Positions 22,660 to 34,810 of a DNA stretch of 64,000 nucleotides are shown piece after piece. The stretch is from Epiperipatus broadwayi (lineage: Eukaryota; Onychophora; Udeonychophora; Euonychophora; Peripatidae). The first letter of the stretch is position 1. Every line of letters begins with the position of its first letter. A program made the position numbers and the translations under genes. The notes under the pieces are model-generated. The model was not told the DNA's origin. It ran no database searches and worked only from the letters and a program-made list of their open reading frames with translations. The stretch is from the NCBI GenBank assembly GCA_028023455.1, contig JAQFVV010012509.1, positions 2,048,001 through 2,112,000 of the forward strand, given 5' to 3'.

Positions 22660-25020
22660 TTGTAAGATGTATTTTTATTATAATTAATAAAATTAGTTTA
22701 AAAAAAAAAAACAATAATGGGAAAGATGGTTAATACTGATTTATTTATTTTAAAAAGATGATTTAAATTTTTTTTATTAAAAGCTTGCTTTCTGCCAATG
22801 TTTCTAGTCTGGTTTTTTGTTTTACAATTGTCATTAGCAGCTTGTAAAACTTTATAAGCTTATTTTTATTAAACAACCAAGTTATTAACCAAAACAAATA
22901 TAAAATGACCATGCATTGTTACTAGATCCACAGGGTGGCGTTATCCTAAACTATGTAGCCTGTATTGATTATGTATCTTTAGCCTTATATGTGATCAAAC
23001 TTCAACTGCCATTTCTGAATTCTACTTTTAACCTACCATAAAAATTTATGTTTGCAAGCGATTGTTAAAGAAAAGTCCTCTCTTACAGACTTTGTTTTTG
23101 GACAAGTGAAACAATATGATTTGAGGAAATTTGATCTGAATAAATTAAGACTTGAAGCAGCTAAGGAGCTAAAAAACATTAAAATTTCTACATTCTCAAT
23201 GATGGATTTTCAACATTTTAAATATCAGAAATAGACTCCATAATGTAAAATAAACAAATGAAGAAAAATGTTAACCTTAACAAAAAGGGAATTTTAAATA
23301 GGAGACTTAGATAAAACTTTTAGTGTTTAAAATGTTTGATCACCTGACTGCTAATATTTAAGTATTTATTATTATTGTATAACATAATGTTTATGTCTTA
23401 TTGTATAATAAATATTTTTTTGTTGTTGTTTATTAATCCAGTCTCTTGACTCTCTTCACATAGATTCTGACCATCTAAATAATAAATTAAATATTATAGT
23501 AACTAGTGATCAAAGTCTCAGCTTGTTATATTTATGATAGCTAGTGAGATAAGAATTCATATTTTACTCAAAATGAGTCATGATATTGTTTAATAATACT
23601 GATGGTGTAGAATATCCTCCTATTTATTTCCCAGTTTTGGAATGGCACTCTGGTTTCAAACCTAATATAAATTTGTAATTTATAGAGGATCTGATTTCCC
23701 TTCAGTTACTTTAGGAGTGATTAATGATCTGGAAATGTAACATAGTTTGTTATATTTTTATTATTATAGCTATGTTTGACCATTATATTTTTACTCCTAT
23801 TTTGTTTCATCATTGTTAATTGGATTTAAGCATAATTGGTCCAAGTTGGGCACCAATTATAATGATTCTGCTGTTTGGCAAAAAAGATAATCATCAAAGT
23901 TAAAAGTTACTTTGAGATTTTATGCTTAAAACCAGCAATGATAATGAAACAAGATAGGAGTAAAAATATAATTTAATTTATTCATAAATTATACCAATAG
24001 TCAGACATATAGGTATAATAATAAAAATATTACAGCCTGTGTCACCTTTCCAGACCATTAATCACTTATAAGTAACTAAAGGGAAATTAGATACTTTATG
24101 GATTACAAATTTATATTAAGTTTAAAACTAGAGCGCCACCCAAATATTCTACTCTACCAGTATTATTAAACAATACTTTGATAATTCAGTAGAATATGAA
24201 CTTTTACCTCCCTAGCTATTATAAATTTAATTTATTATTTAAATGGTAATAATTTATGAGAAGAGAAACAGGAGGCTGGATTAATAAATAAATAAAAATA
24301 CTTATTATGCAATAAGATATATATAAAATGTTAAGTCACTTATAAATAATAATAAATATACTTAAATATTACCATCCCTCAGATGATCACACTTTTAAAC
24401 ACTAAAAGTTTTATCCATGTCTCTGGTTTAAAATTCCCTTTTTGTTAAGTTTAACATTTTCTTTATATTGATTTGTTTTACATTATGGAGGCTATTCCGG
24501 TATTTATATGATGAAAATCCAACTTTGAGAATGTAAAAACAGTAAATTTTTTAACTCCATTAGAAGCTTCAAGTTTTAATTTATTCAGATCATATTTCCT
24601 CACTTCTCTAAAGACAATATTCCATGGAAGAGGACTTTTATTTTGCAATTATTTATAAGCATATTTTTTAAAAAACTTAGATCAAACACAATTTAGAAAT
24701 AGCAATTCAAGTTTAGTCACATATCAGGCTAAAGATAAATAGTCAAGCTAGGCTATATTGATCTAGGGTAAACGATACACAATCACGAATTAGCTGCTTT
24801 GTGCCATAATGAACACTATAATATTTATTTTTATTCATAACTTGGCTGCAAATAAAAATAAAGTTAGTGTTTTTACAAGTCACTAATGACAATTGTAAAA
24901 TAAAAGACTGACTGGAGATACTGGCGCTAGCTTTTGATAAAAAATTTTAAATCGCCTTTTTTAAATAAATTTTCAATCTTTTTTTTATTTTTATAAACCA
25001 ATTTTATTAATTACAATAAA
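22660..25020. repeat. 2.3-kb decayed palindrome
   Basis: The left arm, about 22660-23834, is matched in inverse by the right arm, about 23921-25020; the central spacer (23835-23920) is about 86 bases. Matching landmarks include TTTTACAATTGTCATTAG at 22823 against the inverse at about 24883, AACAAAAAGGGAATTTTAAA at 23279 against the inverse near 24420, ACTTTTAGTGTTTAAAA, and the central GTTTCATCATTG...TTTAAGCATA pair. Similarity looks like roughly 75-85% with small indels. Both arms encode a diverged version of the same short peptide (KYDLNKLKLEA / KFDLNKLRLEA), so a once-coding unit was duplicated head to head. No known domain recognised. Confidence 0.85.
23052..23234 (+). pseudogene. Short unrecognised reading frame within palindrome
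   Basis: A 60-codon frame with FGQVKQYDLRKFDLNKLRLE and a SMMDFQHFKYQK end. A diverged inverse counterpart in the other arm (minus strand, about 24480-24640) keeps KYDLNKLKLEA and KLDFHH. Conservation in both arms suggests it derives from a mobile-element protein, but I do not recognise the family. Neither copy begins at a convincing start. Confidence 0.35.
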
Positions 25021-26639
25021 AATATTTGTTCCAATATAAAAATCTTTTTTTTTTCCAACTTACTTGTCTACCTTTTTTTAAAAAAATTATTATTATTAAA
25101 ATTGCAAGTAATGAACATTTAGCCACTTTTGTGGTCAATTATGTATCTTGCTTTGCAACTGACACAATATATTAGCATCAGATATCTCAAAATGTATTCT
25201 ATAAATTTATATCATAAATTATTAATTTTAACTTTAATTTTTTAATTTGTTAAAGTTTAGTTTAATCTGTTATGAAATTGTAGAGAAATGCTGAAAACAG
25301 TGTATAATTTACAACATTTAGTGACTGATATTTTTGTAAATAAAGTTCTATACTATAGGTTTAATTATATTAAAAAATTATTTTTGACCATTTTTATTAA
25401 ATAAGTTATTAAAAATAATTTTGATAGTAGGCACAAAAAAATTGTTAGTCTTAATATAATGCCTTGACACAAGGATTGATTTTAGTTTTCAAAAATTTAT
25501 CTTCGATTAAAACAGGCAATTAATTTTATTTATATAGATATTTTTTATTTGTAACTAAATTTTGCAGCAAATTCCAATAATCTAAAGAAAGTTTGCTTGC
25601 TCAATATTTAAATACATATTTGACTATAACTTTTTCAAAAAGTTTACAGCACTGAAACAATTAGTGACCTAGTATCAGACCTATATCACTAAACAAACAA
25701 GTTAAATGAATTAAAAATTTTAGATTATTTGAAAATATTAAGCCATAATATATGTAAAAATGAGTGCTGGATAGATGTAAAGTAAAAGCAATGTTCTCTA
25801 CTGAAGAAGGCATTATCCAGAAACTAGCTTGGGTATCTGTTTATTTCTACCATCTAGTATTAATTTCTTACTCATTCTTATAATAATGACTATAGAATGA
25901 AATAAATAAATTAATCTCCATCTCCTTGTTCTGCTTTTCTAATCAATAATCCAAACATTAAAACATACAATTTTATAAACCAGTTATTCAGATATGATAT
26001 AGTTCTGAATCATTGATAATTTGAATTTTGAAGTAATGCAATTCAGGAATAACTTAGAAATGGAATTCTGATGTATAGAAACCAATCCTATATACAAAAA
26101 AAAAAAATAGATTTTTTTAACCCCAATTAATGATAGGCTTTTTTGATATGTTTAGTTATCATCAGTAAGTATGCTTAAATATTTATTTAATTAGTTATTC
26201 TAGTTAGCAATTTTAAATATGTTACAGGATTGAACTTTAACTCTAAAGGTCCGACATTGTTTCAAAATATCTGTATTTTGATTAACTGAAGTTTGAACTA
26301 ACAAAATAGAAAACTTAATTTGATGAAGTATCAATAAATATTGCATTATAGTTTCTATTAATAAAAATGCAATTTTTATAGGTATTGAATCTATATAAGA
26401 AGTATGTTGTTGGTTTACAATGTTGATGTTATTATGTTACATATCTGTGCAATGTTTATATTGCTGTTATGGATAATGCATATGATATTTATTTGCATAA
26501 TATTTTCATTCTGATAAAAAAAAGTAAATCAATTTTTCAAAAAAATAATTGAAGGCTATGGATAGAATAATATTATCAGACTTATATTTCAGTTTTTTTG
26601 TATATGCTAGTGTTATGTTTGGAATAAAATAAAAACAAT

Positions 26640-27235
26640 GTAATCACATTTAAATAGTATTGTAATAGAATTGATTAATTTTGTATTTCAATAGATAATT
26701 AGAGAACTATAATTTTTAAAGATGTAGTTAAGTTAATTATAATAAAAGAAATGTTCCCATGCAAGAAATATAAATACCATTAAATAATAAGATAACAGTG
26801 GTAATCAGACTAAAATTTTCCTGGTATGCAAAAATAATTAAAGGATTATAGGGTTGGTACCTGGAAAGAATCTGGAATAGAATAAATGTCAACTTGAGAG
26901 CAGAAACATATATGTGCACACATCCGCATTTTGAAGTTGCTACAGAAGTAAAGCAAGCACGAATTCCAAGATCAAAGTTTCAGGTGTCTAAGAAGACAAT
27001 ATCTGGTGAATTTTCATCACTAAAGGTTCTAAAATGAATCAAGGGAACTTTGCAGGCCACACTGGCCTTATAAGTCGTATGGATACTAGTTTTTTGTAGT
27101 ACCCTTATTTGATTTTAGGCATTGTTATCTTGCTGGCTTAAATAATCACAGTTTATCTTTAGTTTAAATCTGTGTTAAAGTACTCATAGTGTTAGTACAC
27201 AGCAGGACTGGTGTAACCAAACAATTTAAGAAGGA
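26640..27235 (+). mobile_element. Ty3/gypsy LTR-like repeat, copy B
   Basis: This copy is homologous to 20466-21275 without the TTAA MITE. The right end (AGTACACAGCAGG) is followed within about 15 bases by TGGTGTAACC, a possible primer-binding site, and then by gag-like sequence. That order (LTR, PBS, gag) supports the LTR interpretation. Left boundary uncertain. Confidence 0.55.
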
Positions 27236-27239
27236 TCTA

Positions 27240-28060
27240 GCTAGTAAAATGAAAAAATCAGAAGAAATTTTATTTAATTGCTACTCTTAGGATTTAAAAG
27301 GTGATGCCTGTGCTGCAAAAGACAATAAATGAGTTTTAATATAAATAGTCCGTTCACTTGATCAATTTAAAGAGGATACAATTTTTTTTTTATAAACCGA
27401 ACATCCAGTGACCTCAGTAAAGTTGCCATTTTACTATGTTATGCTGAGCAGAATGTAATCAAAATTGCAAATCATCTATGCAATCATGCAGACCCAGAGA
27501 AATTGCCATTTGCAAATGTAGTAGAGAAGTTAAATAATTAGTTTAATCCATAGTCTTCGAAATATGTAGTCTGGCTGTATTTTAGAAATAGATGGCATGG
27601 CAAGAGGAAAGATTACATGATTATGACCAGGTATTAAGAGATTTGGCTAAAGGCTGTAAATATGGAGATTCTTGAGGACATCCTGCTAGGACAGTTACTT
27701 TGGAGAATGTCCAATAATAGGCTTAGACAGCAGTTGTTGGCCTCAAGGGATTTAAATTATGATGATGCAATCAAACTGAAATTAGTCCATGAAATTGTAT
27801 TGGATGAATCTAAGAAATTTTGGTAGCAGTAGCAAGAATAGTGCGTGCAAAAACACAGGGTAGAAATACACTTTATAGTCAGCAATTCAAAAAGTGGTTT
27901 GTTATTATTGTGGAAGGAAGGGACATATAGCACATTGATGTGAATGGAATAAGGATTAACTATATGAATATTTGAAAACAATGAGGTCAAATTAATATTA
28001 TGCCAATAGATATAATTTAGCGTGATAGAGTAATCCATATAGTTTGTAGGCCACAAAAGT
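27240..28060 (+). pseudogene. Retrotransposon gag remnant with CCHC zinc knuckle
   Basis: The decayed plus-strand reading has typical Ty3/gypsy gag features. The block EILEDILLGQLLWRMSNNRL followed by RQQLLASRDLNYDDAIKL matches the capsid C-terminal 'LLRGI.d..iR..LL....lt...A..lA' pattern. It is followed by a zinc knuckle, CYYCGRKGHIAH, then a stop, then C (a Cx2Cx4Hx4C nucleic-acid-binding motif with one nonsense change). Multiple stops and shifts show that it is dead. No protease or reverse transcriptase follows; the next sequence at 28517 is a different element. Confidence 0.75.
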
Positions 28061-28724
28061 TTATTTCATGCTTCAGACAAAAGGTGAGTAAGAATTGAAT
28101 GATATACTTTCTAAAAAATGCTGACTCCATGAGAATTATAGTCGTGGCAAAGGTGACTAGTTAAGCACAAATAAAATACTACACTAACACAGATTTAAAT
28201 TGAAATATAATGTGATGCTTATTTAAACCAGCAAAATAACAATGCATAAGATATCAAATAAGAATACCACAAAAACTAGTACTTAAATGGATGCAGTCAT
28301 ATGGTTTACAAAATAATAAGTCAATATGGCTTGCAAAAATCCCTTAGTCACTTTGGCATCTTCTTTGATGGAAATTCACTGTGTACTCCATCTTCTTTCA
28401 CAACTAAAATTTTGGACTTGGAGTGCGTGCTTGCTTCATGCCTGTAATTAACTGCTACAATACGAGTATGAGCACAAATATATGTTTTTCTTTCAACTTT
28501 GTGTTTATTCTAATTGTATTTTTATATTGAACTATTTCCATCATCTAATATGAGTATTGAATGTCTTTAGAAAAATTTAATTTTATTTAAATATTCCAAA
28601 TACATTCAACTGTTAGTAATAGCATATCAAACAGGTTAGTATATACACAATGTTTCGAGAGATATTATTTTCCCCTCTTCTTCAGGTGTTGCTGGCCTGA
28701 CCAATGACAGTGCTAGTATGGGAT

Positions 28725-28800
28725 TTGAACCTGGACTTTTACATTCTTGAGTATTGAAATGTTAAGGTAATGCTCTAACCAACTGGGCCATTCTGCCAAA
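28725..28800 (-). repeat. tRNA-like module in Penelope-like 3' region
   Basis: Read on the minus strand, GGCCCAGTTGGTTAGAGC resembles a tRNA A box and CAGGTTCAAATCCC, about 55 bases on, is a near-perfect B box. The right arm has a decayed equivalent at about 29665-29745 ending in CAGGTTCAAATCCC. The long gap between the boxes and the lack of a cloverleaf argue against a working tRNA. A SINE-like insertion carried by the element is more likely. Confidence 0.6.
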
Positions 28801-28903
28801 GGCAACAATCAGTAGAAATTTCATATACTTATCTAGGAGGTTCCTCCTGATTACTCCACTTTTTCCTAAGAGGAAAGTTGATTAGTGGTTTCCGTCAGTC
28901 ACA

Positions 28904-29170
28904 CTAGGTTGGCTTATGGGATTTTTTGCCATTGTCATGTAAGCAGCTTCTTTTTATCTTTTCTTCTCTACTCAATATTTTTGTCTTTTCCCAATTGAAC
29001 ATATGTTCATTGGAACATACATGGTCTGCTACCTTAGACATATCTGTTTTCTCTCTCCTAATCATCAGTTTGTGTTTTTGCAAACGCTTTTCAGTGAGAT
29101 GACTGGTCTCACCAATATGTTCTTCCACATTCATATGGTAAGGTATTTCATAGATGCAGTTTTTTTCTTT
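28904..29170 (-). pseudogene. GIY-YIG endonuclease C-terminus of Penelope-like element (left copy)
   Basis: The minus-strand peptide HIGETSHLTEKRLQKHKLMI followed by KVADHVCSNEHMFNW matches the GIY-YIG nuclease tail of Penelope-like reverse transcriptases (family: YIGET.R.L..R..EH, then S.V..H....H.F.W). The upstream IYEIPY part is in another frame, so a frameshift lies near 29134. No reverse-transcriptase domain remains. Confidence 0.75.
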
Positions 29171-29238
29171 TCAGCATTTCAAATTTAGGCTTTGTAGATG
29201 TTAGAATTCCTCGTAGTGTGATATGGCTCTGGAAAGCT

Positions 29239-29530
29239 GTTCTAACATCTACAAAACCTATTTAAACTTGAAATGCTGAAAAGAAAAACCTGCATCTATG
29301 AAATACCACGTGAATGTGGAATAACATGTTTTGGTAAGACCAGTCATCCATTGAAAAACGCTTGCAAGAACACAATCTGATGATTAAAAGAACGAAAACA
29401 GATGTGTTTAAGAGAGCAGACCATGCATGTGCCACCTAACATGTGTTCAATTGGAAAAATACAAAAATATTGGATAGAGAAGAAAATGTACAAAGAAGAA
29501 AATTTAAAGTCACATGATAATAGCAAAAAA
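29239..29530 (+). pseudogene. GIY-YIG endonuclease C-terminus (right copy)
   Basis: The plus-strand reading gives IYEIPRECGITCFGKTSHP, a better preserved GIY-YIG entry (IYEIPC.CG..YIG.T.R) than the left copy, then a broken continuation to the FNWKN-like tail. Stops interrupt it. It is the mirror image of 28904-29170. Confidence 0.7.
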
Positions 29531-29989
29531 ATCCCATAAGTCAACCTAGTGTGACTATACATAATGTATGGAAAACACTAATCAACTTTGCTCTTAGGAA
29601 AAAGTAGAGAAATCAAGAAGAACCTTAGAGATAAGTATATGAAATTTCTACTGATTGTTGCCTTTGGCATGATGGCTCACAGTTGATTGGAGCTTTACCT
29701 TAAAATTCAATATTCAAGAATCTAAGAGTTCAGGTTCAAATCCCATGCTAGCACTGTCACTGGTCAGGCCAGCAACACCTGAAGAAGAGGGGAGAATAAT
29801 ATCTCTCGAAACGTGCATATACTAACCTGTTTGATGTGCTATTACTAACAGTTGAATGTATTTGGAATTTTTAAATAAAATTAAATTTTTCTAAAGACAT
29901 TCAATACTCATATTAGATGATGGAAATAGTCCAATATAAAAATACATCTAGAACACTATCATCACAAACCTTCAGGAAAACATTGGCGT

Positions 29990-30330
29990 TTTTCTGTTCT
30001 AGATCCTTCTCAAGTAGTAATGCTATAATTCTTTAATAATTTTTGCATACCAGGGAAATTTTAAAATCTGCTTACCAATCTAATCAATTATTATTTGATG
30101 GTATTTTTATTTCTGAAACAGGAACAATTCTTTTAATATAATCAACTTAACTAGGTCTTTAAAAATTCTAGTTATCTAATTGTTTATTGAAATATAAATA
30201 TTTTCTACCAATGAAAATATTAAGCATAAAGTTATATATAATATTTTTATTACCTAAGAATAATATATGATTTGACTTTAACATTATTTAATTTGATTAC
30301 AATATTATTTAAACTTGATTATATTATTTT
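29990..30330 (-). mobile_element. Gypsy LTR-like repeat, partial reversed copy C
   Basis: The reverse complement matches about 26690-26890 and about 20480-20860 (AAGAATTGTTCCTGTTTCAG, ATTTCCCTGGTATGCAAAAA, GAATTATAGCATTACTACTT-type blocks). Only part of the repeat is present. Confidence 0.55.
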
Positions 30331-30429
30331 TATTTTATTTCAAATGTAATAATTAAATTATAATATTTTTAAGAATCTATATACTATACTATAAATATAT
30401 CTTCAGTAGTCATCAGCAGCAGCCATTTA

Positions 30430-31101
30430 TAAATTAATTTGTCATTCCAATTCCTGGAAGGAAAACGAATCTCACATAGATGAGTTTTGCAATGACTATA
30501 CAAACTACTGATCCATTTTTCTGTTTATTTGATATTTTATGATGCCGTCTTAATTTTTTCTGCCACAAAACTCTCTTTCCAAAAAACTTTTAACACTTTG
30601 TCTAATTGAAGCTTTTCAATATATTCTATTCTCTGCCATATCATCTGAATGGCACTTCTTTAAGAATGGCTTTGAGATAATCTGTATAATTACAGGATCT
30701 CTTTCACAAAAATTATTTTTAAGTTCATCATAAAATAGTCTTTTACAAATTCTTGTATTGCTCATTTATTTTACGTGTCCAATCTAACAAAAGTATGATT
30801 TTACAATAGTGTATTCTATAGTATTATATCCAACAAATTGAAAAACGTATTGTCTGGTTTTATGACTTTTTTTTTTTGAAATTTATTGACCATCCTTAAA
30901 TAAAACCTTTCTAATGTCTTTATGTTGTGTCAATAGGGTGTCCAAGTATTACTTTCATACAATAAGTTAGATAAAATAATAGTTCTATATACAGCTAATT
31001 ATTTCCAGTAGTCACTTTCCTGGGATGAAATCCCAATTTTTAAACTTGTTAAAAGTGACAGCAGCACATTGAAGTTTATGCTGAACTTCAATATCCATGT
31101 C
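30430..31101 (-). pseudogene. LINE reverse-transcriptase C-terminal remnant
   Basis: The minus strand reads DMDIEVQHKLQCAAVTFNKF (family: ei..RI..A..aF..L), then a broken NLLYESNTWTPY and HNIKTLERFYLRM, matching the 'LLYG.E.WT......k.le.f....LR.I' C-terminal region of many LINE polymerases. It continues to the right beyond the 782-bp inverted insertion (31912 to about 32000). Multiple stops. Clade not assigned. Confidence 0.65.
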
Positions 31102-31911
31102 CACCTTTCTTTTTAGTTACCAACCAGTAACCACCTAAACATTCACAGTAAATATAGCAACCAATATTTCTAACTGCTGTCAAGGCAACCTTCACACCTT
31201 TTAATAGCAAGAATGGAAATCCATTCTTACTAATGGTCCATTGAATATATATGGACACTCAAAGATTGCAACTTGACTACAGAGTATGAAATATTGTTAC
31301 AATGAAGTTTAAATAAACATGCCACTATAATGCAGACTAATAAATAGTCATCTAAAACATTACTTAATGCAATACTTTTAAATTGCCTATGTATTATTTA
31401 GAAATAATAAAGCGAAATAGTGCCTAAAGCTAATCTGGGATAATGATGTAATTAGTTTCCAACCAGTAACCACCTAAACATTCACACTGGTTGGAAACTA
31501 ATTACATCATTATCCCAGATTAGCTTTAAGCACTATTTCGCTTATTATTTCTAAATAATACATGGGCAATTTAAAAGTATTGCATTAAATAATGTTTTAG
31601 ATGACTATTTATTAGTCTGCATTATAGTGACATGTTTATTTCATGTTTAAAGAGGTTTATTTAAACTTCATTGTAACAATATTTCATACTCTGTAGTCAA
31701 GTTGCAATCTTTGAGTGTCCATATATATTCAATGGACCATTAGTATGAATGGATTTCCATTCTTGCTATTAAAAGGTGTGAAGGTTGCCTTGACAGCAGT
31801 TAGAAATATTGGTTGCTATATTTACTGTGAATGTTTATGTGGTTACTGGTTGGAAACTAATTACATCATTATCCCAGATTAGCTTTAGGCACTATTTCAC
31901 CTTTCTTTTTA
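31102..31911. mobile_element. 782-bp inverted duplication with 14-bp target duplication
   Basis: CACCTTTCTTTTTA occurs at 31102-31115 and 31898-31911. Between them are two inverted copies of a unit of about 370 bp, meeting at about 31486. Landmarks are GGTTGGAAACTAATTACATC, TATCCCAGATTAGCTTTA, CTTTGAGTGTCCATATATAT and AAGGTGTGAAGGTTGCC, each present in both orientations. The right copy continues about 42 bp into a second partial unit, so the source was probably itself tandem. Arms are more than 95% identical, far younger than the surrounding LINE. No coding frame. A long target duplication fits retroposition with twin priming; a fold-back DNA element is the alternative. Confidence 0.8.
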
Positions 31912-32615
31912 TAAAATTACTACTATGTTTAAATTAGTTTACATTCTCAAGATGATATTTCAAGCTAAAAGTTGCTGAGGATTTTTCTTCCAATACTGGC
32001 TGATAAAGAACGTGATTTTTTTTAACATTAATTTATTAAACCATAGTCACTTTATAGCCTTGCATTCAACATATTAAGTTCATTTTGTAGATTGTTTTTT
32101 GAACTTGAAAAAATAGCATAATTAGAAGGTTACTGTAAATCCAGAATGCAAAAAGATGAAATTCTTGTTTTTGCTTTTAATTGATTCATATGAAAAAGTC
32201 CACATCAAACCTATATTATATCTTGATCTCTGTTTATCTATAAACAGTTCCAAAGACATCCCATAAAAATCGAAAACAATGTTATAATAAGTACATATCT
32301 TTTTTTAATGCCATTTTTATTTGGAATAACTTAGATTTTACATTTGTAGTAAATAAGACTTTTCATTTCATTATGTAGAACCTAATTAGCATAAACGATG
32401 TTTCTACTAAAACTAATGTTTCTAACAACATGCAATCTTTAAATTAATTGTTTAGATAGTGGCTAGACACAATATATCATACTATTTTTGTAATTCATAG
32501 CATTCAATTTCTTTATTTGAATAATAGATATTTCACATATTAATTGTAATATTAAAATAAATATAATTTACAATATGTGTTGTTAGTATAATTTTTTTTC
32601 TCTGCATATTTACAG

Positions 32616-32690
32616 CTTGGTCAAGCTCCGGATGGATTTCCTGGTCATCTTCCTAAAGATAAAATTATTCATGAAAGAGATTTATTACAG
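32616..32690 (+). CDS. EIF4ENIF1: 4E-T (EIF4ENIF1) internal exon D
   Basis: A 25-codon mini-exon, phase 0 at both ends, with acceptor TTTACAG (ends 32615) and donor GTATTA at 32691. The peptide starts LGQAPDGFPGHLPKDK and ends ERDLLQ. It follows directly on the SALAGKGQLFS end of exon C, where vertebrate 4E-T has a Pro/Gly-rich linker before its KNILQELL motif. It is too short to identify alone; phase, splice sites, absence of stops and position between two secure exons support it. Confidence 0.75.
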
Positions 32691-33399
32691 GTATTAATTT
32701 CAAATCTATGATAATTAACATAATGTAATCTTTTTTTTTTTTTGTAAATAGCACACATTGGTATTAAATGACTAATTCTCAAACTGTGAAAGATGAATTA
32801 AAAGAATTATTGGGAAAGCTTGAATCTAGTTTTGTTATTGAATTTAATACTTGCTTGAAAATTTGAAATCTTTCATAATATACATGATTTTGAGTTGTTA
32901 AAAATTTACACATTTTGATAATTCTAAAAATAAGGTAAATAGTTTAAATACGAAAGATTTGATTGGTTAAAATATTTATCAAGGGCATTAGTCAATTTGT
33001 CACTCCTATTACTACAATTTAATCTACAAATATCAAACTTCTGTACTAATATTTTTGTCACCATCCATTTTCCATAATTACATTAATGATTATTACTAAT
33101 TATTGATTCACCTAGAGTTTATCATATCATTTCTAGTCCAAAGTTGGTTAAAAATTGATTTATATGTTGTTTTTTCTATTAAATTTAACTATATGATATC
33201 ATTAATCCAACATTATTTCTACTTTTTCATGTGTAGGATTTTGTTTTAGATTTACCTAAAGCTTTTATTTAGTTTATTTAAACATAAAAGTAAATACATT
33301 TTAAAAAGATAACTGATTCCCAAGATTCATTTCATGCTGAATGAGCACTCTTTAATTGGCCCAGGTCACAATATCTTACAACAAACAATTATTAATCTT

Positions 33400-33540
33400 A
33401 ATCTGAATTTAAAGTTGATATCTAGATTAGGAAAAATATAATCTCTAGTGCAATAAGTGATGAGTAATCATTATTATTGGATTTACTTAAAATGGATAGT
33501 GTCAAAAATAGTACTGCAGGAAAAGTTGATACTTGTAGAT
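33400..33540 (+). repeat. Interspersed repeat, copy 2 of pair
   Basis: AAAGTTGATATCTAGATTAG ... ATAATCTCTAGTGCAATAAG ... GAGTAATCATTATT ... AAAATGGATAGTGTC aligns with 18270-18420. Family unknown. Confidence 0.5.
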
Positions 33541-34810
33541 TAAATTGTAATAATCTGATATTAATAAATACTGAAGTCATAAGAAATTGTGACTTGGGTC
33601 AAGTGAAGAGTGCTGGTTCTGCATGAAGTGTTTATTGGTGTCACATATCTTTTTTAGTTGTCTTTATTCATATGTTTCAAGTATGAGTAATGGAATAAAA
33701 GTTTTATTTACATCTATGTGTATACCCACATATACACACTTCCATATACAGAAAGAATTGGTATGTATATGAATTTATTTTCTAATTCAGATTTGACACC
33801 AATACAGTGGTCTCTTCTAATTAGTGTCTCAGAAGTAATATTTTAAAGGGTAGATTAACTAAACATTACAGATAATAAATATAGTATAATCTTTGATATA
33901 ATTAAAATTATAATATTGCTATTTTTTTTTTGTTTTGAAATTTTTTTTTTTTTTTGTTTAACTTTCAGAACTGAAACAATATATAGTAAATAAATGTAAT
34001 ATGAATTATTTTTTTCTACACAGTTATTTAATATAATCTTTTTCAAATTTAATTGTATTTAAAAAGTATGTCTAACAAACAAAAACATCTCTAAACATAT
34101 AAAAGATATCAGTTATACATATATATATATATATTGGGTATTTTATGTATTTGTTTTTAGTTGTTAGACATATTTTTGGAACATTGTTTGTTGTTTGAAG
34201 AAATATAACCTATTTTTGCATTAAATTTATTTACAGGATTTAGTTTAGTAGTAAAGTAGAGAAGAAAATCAAATCAGTGCTTTGTTTTATATATAACTAT
34301 TGAAGCAGGACTAAGTTTGGAAAGAAAAAGTAGAAGAAACAATATTTGGAATTACAAAAAAAAAAATACAACTAGGGTTTAGATATAAGATTAAGTCATA
34401 TTTAATTAATAAAAAATTATATATTAACTAATTGACAAGATGGTAGATATAGTAGGATAATGTATATGAAAATTGACAAAGTATTGGATAACAATGACCA
34501 TTTGGAACGCTAAACACTTTAGATAAGACAAAATACTGCTAAAATGAAGTTTTTAATGTAACTAGAAACACTAAATGTTAGGAATGATAGAGGGACGGAC
34601 TTTATTGAACAGTTTGGTGCTTTTAAATATTTGAAAAGATGATTGGGATAACAATAAAAAATTAAAAATGAGAATGATAATGGCCATACAGTCAGTCCCT
34701 TAGTTATGAACTTAATTGATTCCTGACATTTTTGGAAGTTGAAATTGTTTGAAAGTAGAGGTATGTAAAAAAACCATCAAAAAGGGTTTTCAAAATACAG
34801 TATTTATTTT

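Larger units (their letters stand above)
28517..29945. mobile_element. Head-to-head Penelope-like element pair (inverted repeat)
   Basis: Two 5'-truncated copies of one element face away from each other: left arm 28517-29206 (minus strand sense), right arm 29239-29945 (plus strand sense), with a 32-bp spacer. Each arm reads, in element order: the C-terminal GIY-YIG endonuclease coding part; a non-coding segment; a tRNA-like module with A-box and B-box-like strings; CACCTGAAGAAGAGGGGA...TCTCGAAAC; and an AT-rich tail ending near ATCATCTAATATGAGTATTG. Arms are about 85-90% identical. Inverted and partial tandem arrangements are known for Penelope-like elements. Confidence 0.8.
15665..32615 (+). 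other. 4E-T intron 3 (about 17 kb)
   Basis: The largest complete intron, GTATGT to ACAG at 32612-32615, densely packed with transposon remnants listed separately. Segments without anything I can name are 15670-16784, 17426-17819, 19500-20465, 21280-22660, 25020-26640, 28065-28515 and 32000-32600. They are AT-rich, with poly-T and poly-A runs and no credible coding frames. Confidence 0.85.

Noticed and set aside
28725-29745. Functional tRNA genes suggested by A and B boxes
   Set aside because: No foldable acceptor stem and too long a gap between boxes; they are modules in a mobile element.
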